A DNA stretch of 32,439 nucleotides from contig NZ_ADNY01000039.1 of NCBI RefSeq assembly GCF_000178475.1, positions 1 through 32,439 on the forward strand. The letters are read 5' to 3'. The notes under the pieces were generated by a model. It saw nothing but the letters and a program-made list of their open reading frames with translations. It did not search any database and was not told the origin of the DNA. The DNA is from Lactobacillus amylolyticus DSM 11664 (GTDB lineage: Bacteria; Bacillota; Bacilli; Lactobacillales; Lactobacillaceae). Position 1 is the first letter of the stretch. Every line of letters starts with the position of its first letter. This document shows positions 25,660 through 32,439 of this stretch, piece after piece. The translations under genes were made by a program, and so were the position numbers.

Positions 25660-27327
25660 ATGGCACATTGGTATAATCACGCAATTATTTATCAAATATA
25701 CCCCAAATCCTTCCAAGACTCGAATGATGATGGAATTGGGGATCTTAATGGAATAAAAAAGAGAATTCCGTACTTAAAAAACCTAGGTATTAACGCTGTT
25801 TGGCTGAATCCTGTTTTTGTATCGCCACAAGTTGACAATGGCTATGATGTTTCAAATTATTTTGCCATTGATCCACATATGGGGACGATGGAGGACATGG
25901 AAAACTTGATTAAGGCTTTCCATGAAGCAGGGATTCACGTCATTATGGACTTTGTCTTAAATCATACTTCGGACCAGCATCCATGGTTCCAAGATGCAAT
26001 TAAGAATCCAAATAGCATTTACCGTGATTATTATATTTTTGCCGGCGAAAATAATAAGCGTCCCAACAATTGGGGCAGCTTCTTTGGCGGCAGTGTTTGG
26101 GAGCCCGACCCAGCTGGAACCGGTGAATTTTACTTCCACTTGTTCGACAAGCGAATGCCTGATTTGAATTGGAAAAATCCTGAAGTACGACATGCGATGT
26201 TGAAAATTGCGGAATATTGGCTGGATAAGGGGATCGATGGTTTAAGATTGGATGCCTTTATTCATATTGGCAAAGCTGATTTGCGTCAGAGTTTTCCAAC
26301 TGTTGATAATAGTGACAAGCCGGTTGTTGCAGAACCGTTTTTCGCTAACTTGCCACAAGTGCAAGAGTGGATGCGGCCATTCTGCGAAAAGATTAAGCAG
26401 GACTATCCAGAAACTCTATTATTAGGTGAAGCAGCTAGTGCCAGCGTTAACTTAGCAGTTGACTACACTAGCAAGCGCAATCACTTGATGGATAGCGTAA
26501 TTACCTTCCGTTATTTCAGTGAAGATGATAGTCACGTTGATCCAAGCTTCTCAGCTCAATATCAGCCTAAACCGCTTGATATGACTGCTTTTAAGCAAAA
26601 TCAAGCAGTTTGGCAGCAGACCTTGAATGGCATTTCAGAACCAACTTTGTATTGGGGCAACCATGATATGGCTCGTCTTAGAACGCGGGTTGCCAACAAT
26701 GACACTGAAGCACGCAGTTTGGCAATGCTAATGTATTTGCAACACGGAATTCCTGTGATTTATTACGGTGAAGAATTAGGCTTGCAAAATTTGAAATTTG
26801 ATCATGCCGAACAGTTTGAAGATATGACGGTTAAGCCATTTATTGAATCCGCTGAAAAAGCAGGCAAGAGTGAAGAAGAAGCCATAGCAATGGTTAGTGC
26901 AACGCATAAGCTGCCTGCACGTGGCCCAATGCCATGGAATAATGATAAATTTAACGGCTTTTCAAAAGTAAAGCCATGGATTGACGGAGAAAAAGTTGAT
27001 GCTGCCAGTGTAGCAGATGAAGTTGATGATGATACTTCAATTCTTAGTTTTTATAAAAAGATGCTAGCTCTGAAACAAACAGATCTTTTCCAAGATGGTA
27101 GCTACTATCTATTGTCAACGGATAAAAACTCTTATGTTTATGAGCGTGATCTCGGAGATGAAAGTGCCATTGTTGCGGTTTCACTTAGTCCGGAAAAAAC
27201 GACTGTGGAAATTCCAGCCGAATATGAAACTGAAGTATTAAGTGCAGGTCAGTATCAATTAAATAAGCAAAAATTAACCTTGATGCCATATGCTGGCGTT
27301 GTTTTGATGAGAAAAAAGGAGAATTAA
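25660..27327 (+). CDS. malL: alpha-glucosidase / oligo-1,6-glucosidase, GH13
   Basis: A 555-residue cytoplasmic GH13 enzyme, probably subfamily 31. Conserved regions: QIYPKSFQDSNDDGIGDLNG (12-31), DFVLNHTS (97-104), GLRLDAF with nucleophile Asp198, LLGEAAS with acid/base Glu257 and YWGNHDMARL with Asp336. Members hydrolyse the terminal alpha-1,6 (or alpha-1,4) bond of isomaltose, panose and similar sugars to glucose. Region IV has GNHDMAR rather than the common NNHDQPR, so exact specificity is open. The ATG at 25660 is preferred over an in-frame TTG at 25645 because GGAGG (25647-25651) lies between them. It is first in an operon with the neopullulanase gene, three bases downstream. Confidence 0.93.
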   Translation: MAHWYNHAIIYQIYPKSFQDSNDDGIGDLNGIKKRIPYLKNLGINAVWLNPVFVSPQVDNGYDVSNYFAIDPHMGTMEDMENLIKAFHEAGIHVIMDFVLNHTSDQHPWFQDAIKNPNSIYRDYYIFAGENNKRPNNWGSFFGGSVWEPDPAGTGEFYFHLFDKRMPDLNWKNPEVRHAMLKIAEYWLDKGIDGLRLDAFIHIGKADLRQSFPTVDNSDKPVVAEPFFANLPQVQEWMRPFCEKIKQDYPETLLLGEAASASVNLAVDYTSKRNHLMDSVITFRYFSEDDSHVDPSFSAQYQPKPLDMTAFKQNQAVWQQTLNGISEPTLYWGNHDMARLRTRVANNDTEARSLAMLMYLQHGIPVIYYGEELGLQNLKFDHAEQFEDMTVKPFIESAEKAGKSEEEAIAMVSATHKLPARGPMPWNNDKFNGFSKVKPWIDGEKVDAASVADEVDDDTSILSFYKKMLALKQTDLFQDGSYYLLSTDKNSYVYERDLGDESAIVAVSLSPEKTTVEIPAEYETEVLSAGQYQLNKQKLTLMPYAGVVLMRKKEN

Positions 27328-27330
27328 AAG

Positions 27331-29055
27331 ATGCAAGTAGCTGCATTACGTCATAGATCAGAAAGCGAAGATTGTTTTGTTCTTGATCGCAACCGTGTAC
27401 GCGTTCGTTTTCACACTGCAAAAAATGATGTTGAAAAAATTATTGTGCACTATGTTGACAATTACATGCCACCTTTATCTGCTAAACAAGTTGAAATGGA
27501 AAAAATTGGTTCAGGTGAGGTAGAAGATCATTGGGGAGCTACGCTTGAAGTGCCATACCACCGAATCAAGTATACTTTTGAAGTAACTGGCAAAGATGGC
27601 GATCGCAAGATTTTTGGGGACCGTGGCATTTATGACTACAGTAAGAAAAGCTTACTAGCCGATGGTTCCTACTTTAGAGTTCCATATTTACATGAAATTG
27701 ATATGGATAAAACGCCAGATTGGGTAAAACATACAGTTTGGTACCAAATTTTCCCGGAACGTTTTGCTAATGGCGATAAGTCAAATGATCCTAAAGGTAC
27801 TAAACCTTGGAATCCAGACGATCACCCTGGCCGCGAAGACTTCTATGGTGGTGACCTGCAAGGTGTACTTGACCACTTGGATTATTTGCAAAAGCTAGGC
27901 GTTAATGGCCTTTACTTCTGCCCTATCTTTAAAGCAAGCTCCAACCACAAGTACGATGCTGTCGACTATTTTGAAATCGATCCTGCTTTTGGTGATAAGG
28001 ACTTGTTTGCAAAGGTTGTTAATGAAGCTCATAAACGTGGCATGAAAGTTATGCTTGATGCCGTATTCAACCATATCGGCAAGGACTCAATGCAATGGCA
28101 AGATGTAGTTGAAAATGGTGCAAAATCACGCTTTGCCGATTGGTTCCACATTAACTCCTTCCCAGTTGAACCATATCGCAATCCAGCTAAGGGTGAAGGC
28201 CAACCACCATATGAAACTTTTGCCTTTGAACCAACAATGCCTAAGCTGAATACTGCCAACCCTGAAGTTCAAGATTATTTGCTTGAAATTGCTACTTACT
28301 GGGTTAAATACTTTGATGTTGATGCTTGGCGTTTGGACGTTGCCAATGAAGTTGATCACCACTTCTGGAAGAGATTCCACCAAGCTTTAGTTGCAATTAA
28401 ACCTGATTTTTATATCGTTGGTGAAATTTGGCACTCAGCTCGTCCATGGCTCAATGGTGATGAATTCTCAGGCGTTATGAACTATCCATTCACTTTGCAG
28501 GTTGAAGATCACTTCTTCCACCATGCAATGTCAGCTAAAGCTATGGTTGAGCACTTGAATGATCAAATGATGTTGTATCGTGACAGCACCAACCAGGCAA
28601 TGCTTAATACTTTGGACAGTCATGATACTGCAAGAATTAGAACCGTGGCTAACGGGGATGAAGATCTCGCATTGCAGGCAATGGCCTTTATCTTTACGCA
28701 AACTGGAAGCCCATGTATTTACTACGGTGATGAAATGGGAATGGAGGGCGGCAATGATCCCGATTCTCGTAAGCCAATGAATTGGAGCAAAGAAGACAGC
28801 CCAATCTGGAAGAGAGTTCATGCTTTAGTTGAAATGCGCTTAAAGCATGCACAAACCTTTGGTAAAGGAAAAGTTTTGTTATCTGTAACTGAAGATGGCT
28901 TAATCAAGGTCGATCGAACAGGTGAAGAACACATAATTGCTTACTTCAATACAACCGATCATGATATTCGACTTGCCGCTGACAATGAATTACTGAAACA
29001 AAACTATGATGGCGGAAAGCTTGCTCCAAAGGGATTTATAGTTATTAAAGCATAA
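27331..29055 (+). CDS. neopullulanase / maltogenic amylase / cyclomaltodextrinase, GH13_20
   Basis: A 574-residue intracellular amylase. An N-terminal beta-sandwich (about residues 1-125, CBM34-like) precedes the catalytic barrel that begins VWYQIFPERFANGD (136-149). Catalytic residues lie in DAWRLDVANE (Asp336), YIVGEIWHSA (Glu365) and LDSHDTARI (Asp432); MLDAVFNHIG (241-250) is region I. No signal peptide is present. The family degrades cyclodextrins, pullulan and maltodextrins mainly to maltose, which would feed the phosphorylase encoded next. The start codon lies three bases after the malL stop with AAGGAG upstream, so the two are one operon. A strong terminator follows, and mapA has its own promoter. 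Confidence 0.93.
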   Translation: MQVAALRHRSESEDCFVLDRNRVRVRFHTAKNDVEKIIVHYVDNYMPPLSAKQVEMEKIGSGEVEDHWGATLEVPYHRIKYTFEVTGKDGDRKIFGDRGIYDYSKKSLLADGSYFRVPYLHEIDMDKTPDWVKHTVWYQIFPERFANGDKSNDPKGTKPWNPDDHPGREDFYGGDLQGVLDHLDYLQKLGVNGLYFCPIFKASSNHKYDAVDYFEIDPAFGDKDLFAKVVNEAHKRGMKVMLDAVFNHIGKDSMQWQDVVENGAKSRFADWFHINSFPVEPYRNPAKGEGQPPYETFAFEPTMPKLNTANPEVQDYLLEIATYWVKYFDVDAWRLDVANEVDHHFWKRFHQALVAIKPDFYIVGEIWHSARPWLNGDEFSGVMNYPFTLQVEDHFFHHAMSAKAMVEHLNDQMMLYRDSTNQAMLNTLDSHDTARIRTVANGDEDLALQAMAFIFTQTGSPCIYYGDEMGMEGGNDPDSRKPMNWSKEDSPIWKRVHALVEMRLKHAQTFGKGKVLLSVTEDGLIKVDRTGEEHIIAYFNTTDHDIRLAADNELLKQNYDGGKLAPKGFIVIKA

Positions 29056-29064
29056 GAAATGATG

Positions 29065-29102
29065 AATAAAAGGCTAGTGCATCACTAGTCTTTTATTTTT
29101 TA
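29065..29102 (+). terminator. intrinsic terminator after the neopullulanase gene
   Basis: AATAAAAGGCTAGTG (29065-29079) pairs with CACTAGTCTTTTATT (29083-29097) with one wobble around a three-base CAT loop, followed by T residues. Confidence 0.9.
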
Positions 29103-29111
29103 TCTTAATTC

Positions 29112-29125
29112 TGATACCGTTAACA
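29112..29125 (+). promoter_or_regulatory. LacI/CcpA-type operator 1 of mapA
   Basis: TGATACCGTTAACA fits TGWNANCGNTNWCA at 14 of 14 and differs from malL operator 1 at one base only. It lies about 20 bases upstream of the mapA -35 region. Confidence 0.7.
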
Positions 29126-29137
29126 TCGATTTTGATA

Positions 29138-29165
29138 TTGTAAACCGCTTTCATATCCGTAATAA
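29138..29165 (+). promoter_or_regulatory. candidate mapA promoter
   Basis: TTGTAA (29138-29143), 16 bases, TAATAA (29160-29165). An overlapping TTGATA (29132-29137) is an alternative -35 box. The -10 box is imperfect, which fits a regulated promoter. Confidence 0.45.
29139..29153 (+). promoter_or_regulatory. LacI/CcpA-type operator 2 of mapA
   Basis: TGTAAACCGCTTTCA has a perfect right half (read on the minus strand, TGAAAGCGG as at malL) and a left half one base too long. It overlaps the -35 box and spacer. Confidence 0.5.
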
Positions 29166-29179
29166 TGTAAACGTAAACA
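29166..29179 (+). promoter_or_regulatory. LacI/CcpA-type operator 3 of mapA
   Basis: TGTAAACGTAAACA fits TGWNANCGNTNWCA at 13 of 14 positions. It falls at or just after the likely transcription start. Confidence 0.55.
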
Positions 29180-29204
29180 AAAAAGCACTTTAGGGAGAAT
29201 GATT

Positions 29205-31475
29205 ATGAAACGAATTTTTGAAATCGATCCTTGGAAAGTTGTAACTCATACTTTTAATCCTGAAGATAAAAGATTGCAAGAAAGTATGACTGCAATTGGT
29301 AATGATTACATGGGTATGAGAGGAAACTTTGAAGAAGGCTATTCAGGTGACAGTCTTCAAGGTACCTACTTGGCTGGGGTTTGGTTTCCAGACAAAACTG
29401 TAGTAGGTTGGTGGAAAAATGGTTATCCAAAATACTTTGGTAAAACTCCTAACGCGCCCAGCTTTATCGGAATCGGAATTACAGTAAATGGTGAAAAGAT
29501 CGACTTAGCTAAAGTAAAATTTGATGATTTTGAATTAGCACTCGATATGCACCAAGGTCTTCTTACAAGAAGCTTTATTTATGAAGGCAAGGACGTCAAA
29601 GTAAAATTTGAATTTGAACGTTTCCTTCATATTATTCAAAAAGAAGCTGCTCTAATTAAAGTTAAGGCAACTGTACTTGAAGGTCATGCAAAGATTTACT
29701 TTGACTCAACTTTAGATGGAACTGTAGTTAACGAGGATAGTAACTATGGCACCCGTTTCTGGATTCCACTTGGCGAAGATAAAGAAGCTAAGACTATTCA
29801 AGTAAAAACTAAGTCAAATCCTTATGATGTTCCACAATTCACTGTTTTGCTTAAAGAAAGCTTGCGTCATAACGGTGAAGCAGTTAACGGCGAAGTTACT
29901 ACTGAAGATGCAAAATTAAGCGAAAAATTCTCAGTAGACTTAAACGAAAACGAAAGCTATGAACTTGAAAAAGATGTCATTGTTGTAACTAGCCGTGACG
30001 TTGAAGACAAAGATCAAAAAGCTGTTGCTAACAACTTAATGACCAAGCTTCAAGAAAAGAGTTTTGAAGATAACTTAGCAGATCATACAGAAGCTTGGAA
30101 GAAGCGCTGGGAAACAAGTGATGTTGAAATCGCTGGCAATGACGCAGCTCAACAAGGTATTCGTTTTAATATTTGTCAATTGTTCATGACTTACTATGGT
30201 GAAGACAAGCGCTTGAATGTTGGACCTAAAGGTTTCACCGGAGAAAAATACGGTGGTGCTACTTACTGGGACACTGAAGCTTACATCGTTCCAATGTACT
30301 TAGCCGTAACTAAGCCAAGCGTTACAAGAGCACTTCTTCAATATCGTCACGATCAATTGCCAGGTGCCTACCATAACGCTAAGGAACAAGGCCTTCCAGG
30401 TGCATTATTCCCAATGGTTACCTTCAATGGTATTGAATGCCACAACGAATGGGAAATCACTTTTGAAGAAATCCACAGAAATGCGGATATTCCTCACGCA
30501 ATCGCTATGTACACTGACTACACTGGCGATGATAGCTACGTTAAGAACGAAGGTATGGATGTTTTAGTTGGTACCGCAAGATTCTGGGCAGCTAGAGTTC
30601 ACTGGTCTAAGTGGCGTAACAAGTATGTAATACACGGTGTAACAGGTCCTAACGAATACGAAAACAACGTTAACAACAACTGGTTTACCAACACTATGGC
30701 AAGATGGCTACTCAAGTACACCTTGCAACGTTTGCCACTTGCTACAAAGAAAGCTCAAGAAAGAGTTCACGTAACTGAAGAAGAAAAAGCTAAATGGCAG
30801 GACATCGTAGACAAGATTTATTTACCAGAAGATAAAGAACGCGGCATCTTCTTACAACAAGATGACTTCTTAGACAAAGATATTCGTCCAGTTAGTGAAA
30901 TCGAAGATCAACGTCCAATTAACCAACACTGGTCATGGGACAAGATCTTAAGATCACCATTCATCAAACAAGCTGATGTTTTACAAGGAATCTACTTCTT
31001 AAACGACGAATATACTATGGAGCAAAAAGAAAAGAACTTTGACTTCTATGAACCATTAACAGTTCATGAAAGTTCACTTTCTCCATGTATTCACTCTATT
31101 TTGGCTGCTGAACTTGGCAAGCAAAAGAAGGCTGTTGAGCTTTATGAAAGAACTGCTCGTCTTGACCTTGATAACTACAACAACGATACGGTTGATGGTT
31201 TGCACATCACTTCAATGAGTGGTTCATGGCTTGCAATTGTTCAAGGTTTCGCAGGTATGCGTTACGATCACAACCAATTGAAGTTCAACCCATTTGTTCC
31301 GGATGATTGGGATCACTACAGCTTCAAGATCAACTACCGTGATCGTTTGATTGAAGTTTATGTTGATCATGAAGAAACAAAGATTACTTTACTTAAAGGC
31401 GAAGACCTAGAAGTATTAGTAAAAGGTAAGAAAGTAGTACTTAAAGAAGGTAAAACCGAATGCTTAAAGGATTAA
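29205..31475 (+). CDS. mapA: maltose phosphorylase, GH65
   Basis: A 756-residue cytoplasmic enzyme, close to the 754-757 residues usual for lactobacilli. It splits maltose with phosphate into glucose and beta-glucose-1-phosphate. GH65 landmarks: NDYMGMRGNFEEG (33-45), YWDTEAYIVP (354-363), NGIECHNEWEITFEE (408-422), and the general-acid region TGPNEYENNV with Glu484 as the likely proton donor, followed by NWFTN. The ATG at 29205 is chosen over ATG 29199, which is too close to AGGGAGA (29192-29198). pgmB overlaps its last 16 bases. The promoter region carries three operator-like sites. Confidence 0.96.
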   Translation: MKRIFEIDPWKVVTHTFNPEDKRLQESMTAIGNDYMGMRGNFEEGYSGDSLQGTYLAGVWFPDKTVVGWWKNGYPKYFGKTPNAPSFIGIGITVNGEKIDLAKVKFDDFELALDMHQGLLTRSFIYEGKDVKVKFEFERFLHIIQKEAALIKVKATVLEGHAKIYFDSTLDGTVVNEDSNYGTRFWIPLGEDKEAKTIQVKTKSNPYDVPQFTVLLKESLRHNGEAVNGEVTTEDAKLSEKFSVDLNENESYELEKDVIVVTSRDVEDKDQKAVANNLMTKLQEKSFEDNLADHTEAWKKRWETSDVEIAGNDAAQQGIRFNICQLFMTYYGEDKRLNVGPKGFTGEKYGGATYWDTEAYIVPMYLAVTKPSVTRALLQYRHDQLPGAYHNAKEQGLPGALFPMVTFNGIECHNEWEITFEEIHRNADIPHAIAMYTDYTGDDSYVKNEGMDVLVGTARFWAARVHWSKWRNKYVIHGVTGPNEYENNVNNNWFTNTMARWLLKYTLQRLPLATKKAQERVHVTEEEKAKWQDIVDKIYLPEDKERGIFLQQDDFLDKDIRPVSEIEDQRPINQHWSWDKILRSPFIKQADVLQGIYFLNDEYTMEQKEKNFDFYEPLTVHESSLSPCIHSILAAELGKQKKAVELYERTARLDLDNYNNDTVDGLHITSMSGSWLAIVQGFAGMRYDHNQLKFNPFVPDDWDHYSFKINYRDRLIEVYVDHEETKITLLKGEDLEVLVKGKKVVLKEGKTECLKD

Positions 31476-32131
31476 TTTTTGACTTAGATGGCGTTTTAAC
31501 TGACACAGCTCGCTACCACTTAAGTGCTTGGAACAACCTCGCTAAAGAATTAGGAATCTCTTTAAATCAAGATCAACTTGATTCTCTACGTGGTATTTCA
31601 AGAATGGATTCATTAGAACTCATTTTGAAATATGGTGGCCAAGAAAATAAATATTCAGAAGCAGAAAAAGAAAAATTTGCTGCTGAAAAGAATGCTAAGT
31701 TTGTTGAACAAGTTGAAACAATAACACCAAAGGATATTTTGCCTGGTATCCCACAATTGCTTAAAGATGCTAAGGCACAAAACCTGAAGATGGTAATTGC
31801 TTCAGCTTCCAAAAATGCACCAAAGATTTTAAATCGTTTAGGCATTATGGATGAATTTGATGGCATTGTTGATCCAGCAACCTTGCATCACGGCAAGCCA
31901 GACCCAGAAATTTATGAAAAGGCTCAAGAACTTACTGGTTTCAAGGCTGATGAAGTTATCAGTTTTGAAGATGCAAAGGCCGGTGTTGAATCAATCAAAG
32001 CTGCAGGTCAATTTGCAGTTGGAATCGGTGACAAGGAACTTCTTAAAGAAGCTGATTACATTGTTCCTTCAACTGCAGATTTGAAGTTAAGCGAAATTGA
32101 GAAAGTATTTGAGAAAAAACAAGGGAAGTAG
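31460..32131 (+). CDS. pgmB: beta-phosphoglucomutase
   Basis: A 223-residue haloacid-dehalogenase-family mutase that converts beta-glucose-1-phosphate to glucose-6-phosphate, completing the maltose phosphorylase pathway. The catalytic motif is FDLDGVLTDT (7-16) with nucleophile Asp8 and acid/base Asp10. A helical cap contains LRGISRMDSL, the motif IASAS gives the second phosphate-binding Ser, and HGKPDPEIY with ISFEDAKAG carries the lysine and the Mg-binding acidic residues. The start lies inside the end of mapA, with AGAAGG upstream, so the two are translationally coupled. msmK begins nine bases after its stop. Confidence 0.96.
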   Translation: MLKGLIFDLDGVLTDTARYHLSAWNNLAKELGISLNQDQLDSLRGISRMDSLELILKYGGQENKYSEAEKEKFAAEKNAKFVEQVETITPKDILPGIPQLLKDAKAQNLKMVIASASKNAPKILNRLGIMDEFDGIVDPATLHHGKPDPEIYEKAQELTGFKADEVISFEDAKAGVESIKAAGQFAVGIGDKELLKEADYIVPSTADLKLSEIEKVFEKKQGK

Positions 32132-32140
32132 GAGGAAAGT

Positions 32141-32439
32141 ATGGTTGAGGTTGATTTAAACCATATTTATAAAAAATATGAAGGCAATGATTTCTATTCA
32201 GTAAACGACTTTGATTTACATATCAAAGATAAGGAATTCATCGTTTTCGTAGGTCCATCAGGTTGTGGTAAGTCCACTACTTTGAGAATGATTGCCGGCT
32301 TGGAAGACATTTCAAAGGGTACTTTGGAAATTAACCACAAGGTAATGAATGACGTTGCCCCAAAGGACCGTCGCATTGCCATGGTTTTCCAGAACTACGC
32401 TTTGTACCCGCACATGAGCATTTACGACAACATGGCCTT
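32141..32439 (+). CDS. msmK: sugar ABC transporter ATPase MsmK/MalK type, partial at window end
   Basis: The first 99 codons are present; the gene runs off the window. It shows Walker [10 protein letters not shown] (38-46) and the Q-loop in [12 protein letters not shown] (Gln84), both very typical of the MalK/MsmK/UgpC ATPases. This is the energy subunit of maltodextrin or multiple-sugar importers; the binding protein and permease genes are expected downstream, outside this window. TAGGAGGAAAG precedes the ATG nine bases after pgmB, so it belongs to the mapA-pgmB operon. The regulatory C-terminal domain cannot be seen. Confidence 0.92.
   Translation, partial: MVEVDLNHIYKKYEGNDFYSVNDFDLHIKDKEFIVFVGPSGCGKSTTLRMIAGLEDISKGTLEINHKVMNDVAPKDRRIAMVFQNYALYPHMSIYDNMA

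Overview
The window is AT-rich Gram-positive DNA with strong AGGAGG-type ribosome binding sites, intrinsic terminators, a T-box leader and CcpA/LacI-type operators. The gene content (ClpL, AsnA, PurA-PurB, a maltose phosphorylase operon with beta-phosphoglucomutase and an MsmK-type ATPase) points to the Lactobacillus acidophilus group (acidophilus, helveticus, crispatus, amylovorus and relatives). This is an inference from gene content and order; no database search was run. No phage, insertion sequence, CRISPR array or rRNA was seen.

Layout. (a) 1-2340: a PTS IIC-like membrane protein overlapping a membrane-anchored DUF915-type hydrolase. (b) 2293-5515: clpL behind an extended -10 promoter and a degenerate CIRCE-like operator, then signal peptidase I. 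(c) 5560-10756: three amino acid permeases and a class-I glutamine-amidotransferase-like hydrolase in two transcription units. (d) 10722-12360, minus strand: asnA with a T-box leader, preceded by tRNA-Arg(ACG) and tRNA-Pro(TGG). (e) 12366-16326: guaC (minus, frameshifted) divergent from purA-purB, with a candidate PurBox pair between the promoters. (f) 16400-18600: a small membrane protein, a DMT permease and a decayed tandem copy of that permease. (g) 18566-20180, minus: a GatD-type glutamine amidotransferase without MurT nearby, and a ThiD/PdxK-like kinase. (h) 20283-23670: glpK, a 63-residue Rgg-type DNA-binding domain and an ABC exporter. (i) 23730-32439: a maltose/maltodextrin region with a protein tyrosine phosphatase, a LacI-family regulator (MalR-like), an oligo-1,6-glucosidase, a neopullulanase/maltogenic amylase, maltose phosphorylase, beta-phosphoglucomutase and the start of msmK. 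LacI/CcpA-type operators sit before the phosphatase, malL and mapA.

How the genes work together. In the maltose block, imported maltodextrins are debranched or cut by the two GH13 enzymes. Maltose is split by phosphate into glucose and beta-glucose-1-phosphate, and PgmB converts the latter to glucose-6-phosphate. MsmK would energise the sugar importer that probably lies beyond the window. In the purine block, PurA and PurB make AMP from IMP, while GuaC (here broken) would return GMP to IMP. AsnA supplies asparagine and appears to be controlled by tRNA-Asn charging.

Most of the window is ordinary chromosomal backbone. The least conventional parts are the IIC-like protein that lacks family-conserved residues, the solitary Rgg DNA-binding domain before an exporter, the phosphatase-MalR pair, the orphan GatD, and the decay of guaC and the second DMT permease.
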